Below the pieces are notes generated by a model, which saw only the letters and a program-made list of their open reading frames with translations, ran no database searches and was not told where the DNA came from. Made by a program: the position numbers and the translations under genes. This document shows positions 13,358 to 28,317 of a DNA stretch of 64,000 nt, in pieces. Source of the DNA: Mesorhabditis belari (lineage: Eukaryota; Nematoda; Chromadorea; Rhabditida; Rhabditidae); NCBI GenBank assembly GCA_958450365.1, contig CAUEEP010000733.1, forward strand, positions 372,001 to 436,000, given 5' to 3'. Position 1 is the stretch's first letter. The number at the start of each line of letters is the position of its first letter.

Positions 13358-13559
13358 CAAGATTTCTGGTATCGAACATATTCAGCTACACTTTCATATT
13401 GTCTGTTGTAGGTTTCAAAAAGTTTTGGATTCGATTAGCTTTTAATTTATGAGTGATTTTAACACAAAGAACTACCCAAGCTTAACCAGCTTATTTGCAC
13501 TGGTTTAAACTGAATCATTGTAAGTTTGAGCATTAAATTTTTCAAAGTTAAAAAATATT

Positions 13560-14572
13560 TTTCTTTCAAAACGAAAATGATCTGCTCACTGTAATCAGGA
13601 TTGATAAAGCAAAATTATTCAAGCAACGAATTCTCGTGTACTATGAGAAACACATTGCGCGAAATTTTCTCAAGTTTTTTAATAAAATCGAGCGCTGCAA
13701 AAAGGTTATTGTAGCAGAAGAGGACTGGATTTTTCAAACGGAAGCCCAGTCTAGCATCAAGTGAACTTTCGAAATGTCAGCAAAAATTTTGGAGAGTTTC
13801 TGTCAAAAGTACGTACCTTAACCGCACTTGAACTTGCTGGGAATGCTTATGATTTGATATCGTTTTTGGAAATATTCTCCCACGATTCATTTTCGAGTTT
13901 AGAGCAAAATCTTGTTTCGATTCTCTTGCATTTTATGGTAAAGAGAAATCATTGCCTTTAAGAAACAAAAGCTCATGTGAGATTATCACATGTTTCAGTC
14001 GTTTCAGTCGTACTCAAGAAAATGGAAATTGCGATGGGCTTTGTAGAGTCTCTTTGTGCATAAATGCTGAGATTTTGTGATTATTTGTTGTTAGTTATGC
14101 TTGACTTTATAGAAATTGCTAGATCTTTTATGAAGGATGGAGTTCTGAAAAGACCGCGCACAGTTTATATGCATTTGATAGAAGAAGAACGAGAGAATGC
14201 AAGAGGAGCTTGGGATGATGTTTTGAAAATATTAAAAGAACATATGAAACCTATTAATAGAGATAGCTGTCAAGTTTCGTTGGCGTTAAAAAATTTTGAG
14301 AATTGGAGTCAAAAATCGAAAAGTGTGAGAGACACAGAGGAGAAAGAAATTTTGTAAAAACATTGAAGAAAGCTGAGCCAGTCATGGATACGTTCAACAT
14401 TCTTGATGTTGAATCTTTTGTGAAAAGAATTTCCGATGAAGAGGATTTATTTTGTATTCTTGCATTTTTCTATCCAGACAAACAAAACGAGGACTACGAG
14501 GTGCCATTTTTATTGTGCTATTTGTTGAAATTCATCGAACTTTGGGCTTCACATTTACCGCTAAATACTTAG
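13560..14572 (+). pseudogene. F-box-like family member on the plus strand, frameshifted
   Basis: Coding signal jumps between frames: about 13598-13762 (RILVYYEKHIARNFL), 13761-13961 (VRTLTALELAGNAYDL), 14064-14357 and 14380-14572. The last piece contains ESFVKRISDEEDLFCILAFF, which aligns with the C-terminal signature of the intact paralogue at 16981-18180. The frame changes at about 13761 and 14340 do not coincide with good splice sites. No F-box is seen. The orientation is opposite to its relatives, so it arose by inverted duplication. It could still be a fast-evolving intron-containing gene, but decay fits better. Confidence 0.5.
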
Positions 14573-15161
14573 TTTGATTTCTTGAAAGATCTCAATCGAA
14601 GGAATATTCTTTTTTTCCTATCATATTTTGTGCAGAAATTTCCTTTCTGATTTCTTGTTACTTTTAAATTCACAGTCTTTTCCATTAGAATTTCTTTGTT
14701 TCCATGTCTATGTTGTCTAGAAAAGATTTTTTCGGATAGATAATCACTTTCCATATTTCTCTAATCACTGAGCCACTTTTGCTAGATTTTATTATTAAAT
14801 AAAAGCTCTTTATAACGATATCTTCTAATTTCTTTCATATGTTTTTATTAAAGTAAAGCGTCTGCTAAAACGTGTCAACTTTCGAAAAATACCATCGTTG
14901 TCACTTTTGTAGCTCTTTCCTAATTCTCTTGTAAGCCTTACAAAAACAATTCAAAAATAGATGGATTGGAGATAAACCGAGACAGGATTACGGTAGTTCC
15001 CTAAAGTTGACACAGTATAGAAAACACGTTGCTTAAGAAGAATCAGCTCTAGTTTTCATTGTTCTCAAATGCAATCTCTTAACATTTTAGCAATTATCTT
15101 AATAAGAAGTTCCAAGAAAAATTTATTACATAAACTTGGCAAAAAATCATAAAAATTGAGT
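14573..15161. other. Intergenic, nothing recognised
   Basis: AT-rich spacer between two convergent F-box-like relics. AATAAA-like words near 14797 and 14850 could serve as polyadenylation signals. No gene seen. Confidence 0.4.
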
Positions 15162-16488
15162 TCAAAGGAGTTTATTTTTATCCGATTTAACGAGAAACCA
15201 AAAATGCAAATGTGGGAAATGGCCACTTGTTGAATAAAGCCCAGTCATAAAAGCAAAATGACAAGTTGAAGAAGTGAAAAATGATGGTTTTGCGTTTTTG
15301 AGTGGTTTCGGGATGCGATGATTTTGCTCGGAAAATTCCCAGAAATCATTGAATTCGTGCAAAATTTTGTTTGATAATAGATCTTCTTGCATTTGCGCGA
15401 TTCCTGTGCGACGAATGATTTCAATGACTTCTCTGGAGCCCTGTAATTTGATTGTTTTTTTGGCTAAAGTGTTTCCTAAGGTGTGTTTGAGAAAATACTC
15501 CAGCTTTAAGAGCAAAATACAGCTAATAGATCATTTCTTGAAAAAGTTGATTGAATTACGGTAACTTTTATGTGGTCAGCTTTTCGAAATTCCTTGTAAT
15601 TCTTGGCTTAATTAGGGTTTCTCTGAAAAAACTGTTGTGAAAAAGTTACCATCCTTTGACTTTGAGTCAAACGGATTAGCTTTTCCTAACCGTAATTTTT
15701 AGAAAGAAAAACAAGACCTTACCTGCAATTCTTGTGTCGCTGCACGGCCACGAATCAACTTTTTATGAAAAATAATAGCATTTGATTGTTGGGCCATTGT
15801 TGGAATGCCTTTAATCAAAAATAAATGCACACTATTCAAAAATTCATCCCAATTCTTTGTGTGCTGGGAAATGGTTTGAATTTTTGTAAAGACCAATATT
15901 TCCCAGATAAATTGAATGGGTAAAAGACTTATTGAAACAGCCATGCAATTCTTCAGATCAATTGGTAATAGAATTTCCAATATTTGACTTTTTTTGCAAA
16001 GTGTGGCCTCGATTTTGGATTGTCAAGGTATTCATAACTTCAGGTTTGAGATTGAAAATCGAATTTTCCCAAACCGCACTGTCATTCCAAAGGATAAGCT
16101 CAAAATTAGAAACGGTGCGAATCGCAGGAAGACTAAAAGATTTCAGCTTTTTGTCACTCCAACAATTTATCGTCAAATTTTTTGAGAATTTGATTGTTTT
16201 GAAAAATAACTTTTGAGCCTTTTCATTAATTAAATATTCATTGCAATTGGGTGGGTCAAACTTGATTGTTAAAATTTTCGATTGATAACGAGGGACAAAA
16301 GTAATCTCCGAATTGTCAAGAGTGATTTCTTGTATTCGTTGCACCAGTGAAGCCTTTTGGAGTAAAAGATTTCGTAGCTCTTTGTTGACTCGCAACAAAG
16401 TCCATTGAATATTGAAACAGTAAACATTTTGGAGAGTCGAGTATTTAAGTTCATAAGGTAATTTTGAAAATAGAAATGGAATTGGCAT
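15162..16488 (-). pseudogene. F-box-like family member with homopolymer frameshift
   Basis: The N-terminus is F-box-like (MPIPFLFSKLPYELKYSTL, start at 16488). The first frame ends at 15958, but family-like coding resumes at once in another frame (ILLPIDLKNCMAVS, from 15980). The switch falls on a run of seven T on the plus strand (15989-15995); losing one base there would rejoin the frames. A third segment, 15162-15515, ends with HLHFWFLVKS, like HLWFYVKH at the end of the intact paralogue, but it does not join in phase to the segment at 15723-15980. Either a pseudogene or a gene with a sequencing error; I favour a recent pseudogene. Confidence 0.6.
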
Positions 16489-16980
16489 TTTGAAAAGTAC
16501 AAGTTGAGTTTTGGTTAGGGGAAAGGCTTTGTGACTCGCACTTTATCTATTTGAGTACGGTGAATGAGACAGAGAATAACGGTTTTATGGTTCTACGGTT
16601 TAGTTGCCCATCTTATTGGTGTAGAAAGACATTCAAGGTGAAGACTAGCAGATGTTGAATTGAAACAGAAGCTTTTTATCACTTTGCGTTAAACATTTGA
16701 CCAAAATAGTAGCTTTCAACTTTTCTCTGTAAGATTAAGTCGATTTAGGACTTTGATATTTTCTATTTTTAAAGCTTCGACTATCATTTTGCGTTTAAAA
16801 AAGCTTAGACATAGAAATTTGATCCAATCATTAAGAAAATTAGGAAAATTAAGCTAGGCTTTAACAAAACTTTAAAATTAAGATCATAAACTATTCAAAA
16901 AATGGCTCAACTGCTGGGTAACTTGTAAAGACAACAATAACAATAGTATTCTATAATAACTACATAAAGCAAAGTTCTTT

Positions 16981-18180
16981 CTATTTCTCGAAGTGCTTCA
17001 CGTAGAACCACAAATGTTTGTCTCCATGCAATCCATTTCCCAGTCCATCTCGTTCATCATAGGCCAGCATCGAAATAGAATAGCGATTCTCAGAGATTTT
17101 TCTCCTGAAAAATGCTTGCTCCTTGAAAGTTGAGGTTTTACTCAAAATCACTTGATTGTACATTCCTGTGAGATAAGTTTTTCTGTAACTTTCATGAAGA
17201 GTTTCAGTAAAGAATTGATAAAGTTGTTGAGCTTCGTCATCTTTTTCAATGATTTCATTTGAGTTCAGAAGGATTCCTGTCAAAAACGAGTACGGATTCG
17301 TTTCAAAGGGACTTTGTGCGTTAGCTGAGCAAAGCTGGAAATAGTATTCAAAATGAATTCCGAGAGCTGGAGTTGAAAAATTGCTTGGCAGTGACTCACT
17401 GGAGACATTGGAAACGATTCTCTTGAAGTACTCCCATTCCCTCGTTTCATTCAAAACCACCTGAACATTCGATTCCACAAGTTTTTCCCAAACAAAGTCC
17501 AATGTCTGATGGTAAGCGAAGTAGATTTTCAGAGTAGAAATATTGAAGTAATTCAAGAATTGAGGAATCATTGCATCGAGTTCATCCTCTTCTTTCTCTT
17601 CCTTCCTTGTGATTGATGGAAGAGCTTTCCAGTAACTCGTTTCCCCAATAGTTGACACCCAATTGTCCGTAATTTCAATGATTGACAAAAATTGGCAGCA
17701 CTCAAGTGCTTCCTTGGTTGACAAGAAACGGAAATTTCCGACTCCTCGAAGATTTCTGACGACATAGGAAATGAAAAGAAGTAAGTCCAAAGCGTCAGCT
17801 TTATCCAGAATTCTTGCCAAGTCAAGTTCTAAGTTTTTGCAGTATCGAATCTGATTGAAAAGTGACCAGGGAGCCGTTGTTTGAATCTTTCGATCAATTT
17901 CCATAAAGTTCATGGTTGTTTTGAAGATTTGACTCGATTGGCTCATTGTTTTCACTGAAGCAATCCCATTTAATTGATCAAATGAATAAATAGATGAATG
18001 TGGTGGATAACTGAGGTATAAATCTTGGACTTTCTTTGGGAACGGTCCTTTTTTCAGAGAATCGCTTCTGGATTCTTTGTTGAGCTTTAACAATTTTGAT
18101 CGATCTTGCAGGTCATCGATTCGTTCAAGAATCTGGGATCTCAATTCGAATGGCAAAGTTGAGAAGAGAAAAGTTTGCAT
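16981..18180 (-). CDS. F-box-like protein, intact single-exon member of the local family
   Basis: A 399-residue uninterrupted frame starting at ATG 18178-18180. The N-terminus FLFSTLPFELRSQILERIDD with LLKLNKESR reads as an F-box (LP.E....I...L, then Leu-rich). The rest is a nematode-type variable substrate region with no recognised repeat, ending QAFFRRKISENRYSISMLAY...HLWFYVKHFEK. F-box proteins recruit targets to SCF (Skp1-Cullin) ubiquitin ligases; worms have hundreds. It is the only unbroken copy among at least five relatives here and is intronless, unlike most neighbours. Confidence 0.7.
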   Translation of the reverse strand: MQTFLFSTLPFELRSQILERIDDLQDRSKLLKLNKESRSDSLKKGPFPKKVQDLYLSYPPHSSIYSFDQLNGIASVKTMSQSSQIFKTTMNFMEIDRKIQTTAPWSLFNQIRYCKNLELDLARILDKADALDLLLFISYVVRNLRGVGNFRFLSTKEALECCQFLSIIEITDNWVSTIGETSYWKALPSITRKEEKEEDELDAMIPQFLNYFNISTLKIYFAYHQTLDFVWEKLVESNVQVVLNETREWEYFKRIVSNVSSESLPSNFSTPALGIHFEYYFQLCSANAQSPFETNPYSFLTGILLNSNEIIEKDDEAQQLYQFFTETLHESYRKTYLTGMYNQVILSKTSTFKEQAFFRRKISENRYSISMLAYDERDGLGNGLHGDKHLWFYVKHFEK

Positions 18181-18510
18181 TTGAATAGAAATAGGGAATG
18201 AATGGAATTGAAAATGAGGGTTTATCGTTTTTCAGCGTAAATTTGGATTTCTCGGCAATTATTGGGTGGGGGTTACGGTAATTGGTCCGCGAAAGAGACT
18301 GCCTTAAAGTGACTTTCCGGCTACAGGGAAACTCTTATCTGTTAATTGCAATAATTTTAAGAAAATACTTTGAAGCAAAATGGTTAGTTGTAAGCATCAC
18401 TGACTATGAGTGAAAAGTTATTGAAGTGTGAAATAGTGAAACGTTTGTAAAAAGCAAACAAATTGTCCCAAGGATTTGAGCATTTCCAATCCCATTCACT
18501 GTCTACTCAA

Positions 18511-18600
18511 ATGCGAATTTTTCTCTTCTCAACTTTACCATTCGAATTGTGATTCCCAATTCTTGAACGAATTGACAACCTGCAGCCATAGTGACGCCTT
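18511..18600 (+). pseudogene. N-terminal fragment of the F-box-like gene, inverted
   Basis: On the plus strand ATG (18511) opens MRIFLFSTLPFEL, then an in-frame TGA, then FPILERIDNLQP and further stops. This matches the first 25 or so residues of the intact gene that starts at 18180 on the opposite strand. The two copies are head to head about 330 bp apart. It is a clear relic of an inverted partial duplication. Confidence 0.7.
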
Positions 18601-20414
18601 ATTTTGCTCATTTTGCTGAATCTTTATCACTAATTTCAATAGATTTATTTCAAATCTTCACACATTCACATAAACATAAAAGTTATGATTGATTGATGTC
18701 ATTTTGTTCTTTTTTTGACAAAGGAAAATAAATTACAAGCTTTGAAAATTTTGAAGAAATAGGAGATAAAGAAAATGAACAGAATGTGGTATCACAAGAG
18801 GCCGAGACTTTGAAAATGCTCGAGACAATGTTGGAAGCAAGCCAAGAATGCTCTTTTTGCTCTTGCAAATGCACTTCTTCTGGTGCATTGCAGGTGCACC
18901 AAATGGCTTTATTTTGCTAGAGCACAAAGTGCAAAGCATTGACATGCTTTGGGAAATGAAAAGTGTAAAGAAAAAATGGATAAATGGCATGTTTGAATAG
19001 CTATAAATACATGGAAGAACGAAATTTCTAACGTAAAACTTGAAAGATTTATTACTCTAAGTCGGTTTTGGAGCAATATTTGAGAGTTTTCTATTGGAAG
19101 GTGGTAGAATCCAGGCGTATTTTCGAGTCAAACAAACACACTTTCTGGCAAATCAGAACCTTTAATTTTTAAGCGAAACTCAAGTTTCTATTGTGAAAAG
19201 GAAATAAACCAAAAAAAGCTAGTTTTCCAGAAGATATGCGTGTGCTTGAAAACCGCACAAAGCACGGTTGGATTCTACCAGTTTCAGTAATAAAAGCAAA
19301 TTCTTTAAGGAGCACTCGGGTTTTTTTTCTTTCGCAATTCTATTATTGATGCATTGGACGAAGATTTTTGAAGAAATGATACGATTTGTGCAGACACAAC
19401 CAAGGGGAAATGTTTGGGTTATTGTAATATTGTAATAAGGTTGTTTAAATAAGAATTGACTTTTAAAAAAAGCAGTACTTGGCTGGAGTCTATCAGAAAT
19501 TTGAACACACTAACGATAATGGAACCCACTTGAATTTGCCCTAATTTATGGGCAGATTAAGCTGGAAATTGTATACTGGGGGTTTTCAGAGTCGGGGAAT
19601 TCGAATCCATTGTTAGTTAATGGCTTGGTAGTGACCATAGTGAGCTCATAACTGAAAATCCAAGACGGATTCGTATTTATTAACCTCGAAAGCCTCCAAG
19701 TACAAATTTTTGTGTTGTTCCTGCGCTAAAATCGTTTTGATCTAGACCAAAATATCGAAAAATGGCATTGTCGCAGGTGTGTTAAAACAAGGAAAGTGAC
19801 AGAGCGGGGCTTGGATTGATGGTCTTTCTAGATCTTGGGTATAAAAATATTGTTCAATAAGATAGTTATAAATTTTAGATCATAGAAAGACCATGCAATC
19901 AACCGGCATATCGAGGAAGGCGATTGGAGGAAAATAGGAAGAATGGGAAAGTAGGAAGAATGGGAGAGTAGGACGAGTTGGCGAGCACGAAACGGGAAGT
20001 ACATCAAAGTCTGAAAAAAAGGCAATATATAAAGAAATAGTTATCTCTGTTCCTTTGTGTATTTTCAAACGATATAATCTCTAAATCTAGCTTCAGTCTA
20101 TCATCCAATTTTGTGATTGAATGCAGTCAGTTTACCCTATCGATTTTGTCGTACTTGTGACTATTATGCCACCAATTTGCCTATAAGGGGAAAAGCTGGC
20201 ATATAAGTAAGCAAATTCTGCGATTGTTCATTGTTGAATGTTAAATGTAAGTATTAGATGCACCAAAGATCTAGCGGGCAAAAGTCAAAGTACCGTTTTA
20301 TCGATCATCAAGTTTTTACCTTACTTGGCTTAGTCGTTTGTAATCATTTCAGTATTAAATATTGCTTTGTTATTTTCAAATTTCTTCACTCACTTCAATA
20401 GATATCAATGTCGA
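18601..20414. other. Intergenic, one orphan open frame
   Basis: Downstream of rab-14 and the F-box cluster. A plus-strand frame at about 18734-18925 (contains EAETLKMLETMLEASQECS then a Cys-rich end) looks mildly coding but has no ATG near its start and no visible splice partner. A short GAAGAATGGGA-type direct repeat lies at 19935-19975. Nothing else recognised. Confidence 0.35.
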
Positions 20415-24136
<3,722 letters not shown>

Positions 24137-26363
24137 TCACAATTTCGATTTAGTGGTCAATGCTTTGAATTGATCTCCTGTGTAGAGTCGGGGTGCCGGA
24201 TTTGGGATCCATTTAGTGCCATCTTTCGTGAAAGTCTCCCTCATCTTGTTATGCGGGAAATCACCGGCCTCATGAATGTCGAGAACGGGAGCCACACAGG
24301 CGTCTTTGCCTACAATTTGTGATCTTAATGATCTAATCCAAGAATTTGACTGTTCTTGGCATACTGTCAGACCTTCCTATCAAATATGAGACTACGCTCG
24401 AATCGATTCCTCGACCTCAAAAACCTTCGAGCACAAAATTTCCAGCTCAATATCTTCTTTTTGTATCATCTACAAAGTGAAAGGAAAATCGATAATCAAT
24501 AAGCCCAAATCTTTGCCACCAATTTTTGCTTTAATTTGGCTATATTTTTGCTACAAAATTCTACATCCCGTTAAGGCGTTGTGTTACTTAAACAGCAGCC
24601 ATATTGAGTGAACAGCACAATTCGACTTCAGAGTTTTGTCTTCAGGTAAATGCTCTGAAACTTTATGGGATCTCACGAAAGATCACTCAATTTTTAAACG
24701 ACTATAGAACAGGCAATGAAATTTATAAAGGAATAACTAAAAGTGAGCTTTGTCTTAAGTTTTTATTCAGAATTTGAACGATCCACTTACCCTTGAATAT
24801 CTCTGTCCATTCGTCTCTTGTTTTCCCCTTGAATATTCTCTCCAACTCTTTGACCACCTCTTGTGGTTTTTCGTACACATCACCGACTGTTAATTCTGTA
24901 TCCAACACTAAATTTTGATACTGAAAACCTTAAATTTAAAGCTCGAACCATCAAAGAGAATCTGATTGAAGCGCGGCTCTAGTGAACCAACTGACATGAA
25001 TTTTCCGTCTTTTGTTTCATAGCTCCTGGAAAAGGGATTAACAATGAAAGAAATCTTTCTAAAACCTGTAAATTGGACAATCTCCAGAGAATGAAGCGTA
25101 TGGTTGATTCCATAGCATGTCAACATCTTTGTACATTGTGATGAAAGTGCCTAGATAGGCGAGTCCCTCAGTCATTGAAGCGTCAATGATACAGCCTTTA
25201 CCACCTGGAAATGACAGGTAGTTAAATGAATTCTAGTATGTTGAGGCTTAGGGTTTAATTAATGAAAAATTCTTTAAATTCAGTGAAATGAACAATTTTG
25301 TACTTTCAATATTGCAACCAGATTTTGAATTATTGTAGGAAAATACGGGACTAATTGATTTTAAGCTATCTGCATTTCATTTTTGTTTACACAATATAAC
25401 AAACGATCAGTTAAACAATTAAAATACCATTGTTAGCTCGATTCAACAAAGCAGCCACGATCCCAAAAGCTGCTGTCAGTCCACCGCCAGCGAAATCAGC
25501 CAACAAATTTGCCGGTGGCCAAGGCGGATTTCTGTTATGACCAGCAATCGTTGGCAAAAGTCCTGAAATGAAAATACGAATTTATTACTTCAATTAATTA
25601 CCTGTAATTGCTGTATAGTTGATATCATGACCGGCTTCTTGAGACATTGCACCCACTTGACCGTAGCCAGTCAATCGACAAACGACTAGACCCTTGTTCT
25701 CCTGAAGATTTAAGATGACTTTTTATTCAAAGTCTTTAGGTCTCACCTTCAACAATTCAACTGGATCTAGTCCCAACTTCTCGAGAACTCCCGGTCGATA
25801 AGGATCAAGAATTACATCGGTTTTTAAACATTGTTTTCTGATTTCCATGAGATCTTCTTTCGATTTGAGATTGGCATGGATAAATTTCTTTCCACGCCCT
25901 AATCGTTGCTCAACATCACCGCCTCCTTTCTGAAAATGAATAAAATTTGGTTTACTTTTAAATCTTATTGTTGTTATCATATTTAAAAGTTTTATTCCAT
26001 AGGTTTGAGGCTTTTGAGGTACTTTGTGCTTTCAAAAGTTTAAGCATACGTTACTGGGGCACTCATTTCTTGAATTTACCGTTACCAATAAATGCCCCGA
26101 GAAAAATGCCCCGGAAATTAGTGTTTTCACTTTGAACAAATTTAAATCATGGATTAAATTGATTTTCAATTCATAAAGCTAAGAAATGAACTTACCTTTT
26201 CAATTACAGTAACCTCAGCGCCGAAATCCGATAGAATCAACCCACAATGGGGCACTGGAGCCAGTCCGCCAAATTCGAGAACTTTCACACCTAAAAGCAA
26301 TAGATTTCTTAAAGAGTTATTAACAGAATACTCACCAATCAATGGTTTTATTGTTGTAGCCAT
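24137..26363 (-). CDS. Alpha-methylacyl-CoA racemase-like (CoA-transferase family III)
   Basis: Nine exons: 26336-26363, 26196-26290, 25747-25929, 25602-25701, 25428-25562, 25066-25204, 24949-25025, 24791-24907 and 24137-24309. Motifs in order: GVKVLEFGGLAPVPHCGLIL and DFGAEVTVIEK (N-terminal CoA-binding fold), DVILDPYRPGVLEKLGLDP, NKGLVVCRLTGYGQ, a Gly-rich segment around 25440-25530, GSLEPRF, and the C-terminal KDACVAPVLDIHEAG with NPAPRL. These match AMACR, which interconverts R and S 2-methylacyl-CoA for beta-oxidation of branched fatty acids in peroxisomes and mitochondria. I chose ATG 26361-26363; an upstream in-frame extension exists but looks non-coding. No PTS1 tripeptide (ends SKL: TTKSKL), in fact the last three residues are SKL, a classical peroxisomal targeting signal. 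Confidence 0.9.
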
Positions 26364-28317
26364 CAATCTTCTTGAATGAAAAATCGCCCTTTTGGCTGTG
26401 GAGATGAGAGAAATTGGAGCCAATTCTGCGGAATTTCCGCCCACAAAGTGGGTTTTTTTTGAACAGCTTTTTTTTCTGTACTGATACTGACTATTTTAGT
26501 GGCGTTATCAAACAACAAACTACGATAGAATTCGAGAGAAAAGATCAAAATGGGAAAAGAGAGAAAGAGAGACAACTGTTTGATTGAGTGGAGAGCAATT
26601 GAGGGAAAGGGAATCAGATCAAAGGATAGACTTGATATGGAAATCATCAAAAGCTTTCTAAAAAACATATTTAGAAATACCGTAACCCGATTTAAATCAA
26701 AATCACATCAGCCAAGTGGTCAAGTCTCATTAATTGATTTATATTTTTAAAAAAGTTGGTAGGCTTATTTTCTATAGCTAGTAAAGGAGTCAAAATAGTT
26801 CTTGAATCTAGAAATTGAAACGTTTCCTTAGACAGCCCAGAAAGAAGACTCTTCTTGTTTCTATTTTTTCGATGATTTGACCCTAAAAATGCTTTCCTTG
26901 AAGAACTTTTACTTTTTGGCTAATTGGGTTTTTGAAAGAAGTGTTGTCAGAGCATTTGAAATAATATTTAGAAGATCCAAACATAAATCAAATGTTTTAA
27001 AAGCTTTGTCCTTCTAAAAAACTTGAAACTTTTCAGCATCTTACGCAAATTGCAATTACCTTTATGAAAGTTATGCATGTTTAAAATTTAACTCAATTCA
27101 CAATTCACTTATGAAAGTTCTACTCACAATTCTCTCACTTATCCACTCCATGAAAACTTGTGATGTTGAAGTTGGTAAATGTTGTGTGTAAAAGGAGGAT
27201 CGGTTTGAAGTTTGGGGGTAGGGGGGAGTCATTGTTTGTTTGTTTGTGAAGAGAGCCTCGAGGAAATGCGAGAGGTAAACGTTTGTACAAACCCCACAAA
27301 GCACTACATCAATGAAAAGAGAAAGGAGTAGAAATGAATAGAGAAATGAATTATTGAGTGAAACATTGAGAAGAGCTCGAGTATCACTACTGGACACCAA
27401 CATTCGTCTACAAGCTCAAGATTTTTTTAATATTTTTGTTTTAGCTTTTGGGTATAAACAATAATATTTTGCCTTGCTAGGAAGCTTGGAAAATTCTTTT
27501 GTCTACTACTTTGTTCTACGTTTGTGAGTTCAAGCGCTCGTCTCTCGGGGATCCAAATGAAACAAATGTTTGGGTGATTCAAGAAATTTAGGAGTTACAA
27601 AAACTGAATAAAATGTTAACTGTTTTATATTTGAAAATTTTAAATCTAATCAAGAAGTTTATAGATTCATTTTAATACTTCAAACTACTCTACAAGTTTT
27701 CACAGATATTCCGTGATTGTGTAGCTATGAAAGAGGCTTTTGAAAGCTTCACTACCTTTTCCATAAGTATTCTAAACTTCAAAGTATTGTACTAGTATAA
27801 AGATACCTTAGCAATCTGGACTAAAGTATTTGGAAAGATGAGAACTGGACTTGTAGAGAGAGAGAAGTAGACTTGCTATTACTGCCGTCTGCTAGGTTGG
27901 CCTTTTTTTTTTCCCCGGGGGGCCCCCTTTTTTGGGGGGGGGTCCCTAAAGTCTATCCAGCACCTGGAGGCGTCAAAAACAGTAAAAAAGAACACGTCTT
28001 GCTAACCTTAGCTTTAACTATATGCCAATAGAACACAGAAATGTTTAATTTGAAATGTAATTAACCATTTCAACCATGATCAACATTGAAATGCGTAGTC
28101 TAGTTTCTCTTTACAAAACGAGGACCTCTATGGGAAACGAGAAAGGGTTTTGTGCAAACAAGAAATTCCCTTCGCATTCGAGAATTGTTCGCCACTTTTT
28201 TTCCTTTTTATTCTCAATTTTTATTTGCAAAACACGCATTTTAACATTATCATTTCATTTTGCAATAGAGTTGTTGCTAGATAACAAACCAGACTTCAGA
28301 TTCCATTTCACTCGTCG
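26364..28317. other. Divergent intergenic region
   Basis: Lies between the racemase-like gene (minus) and the fucosyltransferase (plus), so it should hold both promoters. Open frames here (for example 27098-27403 minus) show no recognisable features. It contains a strange homopolymer block at 27901-27947, listed separately. Confidence 0.4.
27901..27947. repeat. Stacked homopolymer block (T, C, G, C, T, G)
   Basis: CC, then ten T, four C, six G, five C, six T and nine G in immediate succession. Nothing similar occurs elsewhere in the window. It may be a consensus or base-calling artefact rather than biology. Confidence 0.7.
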
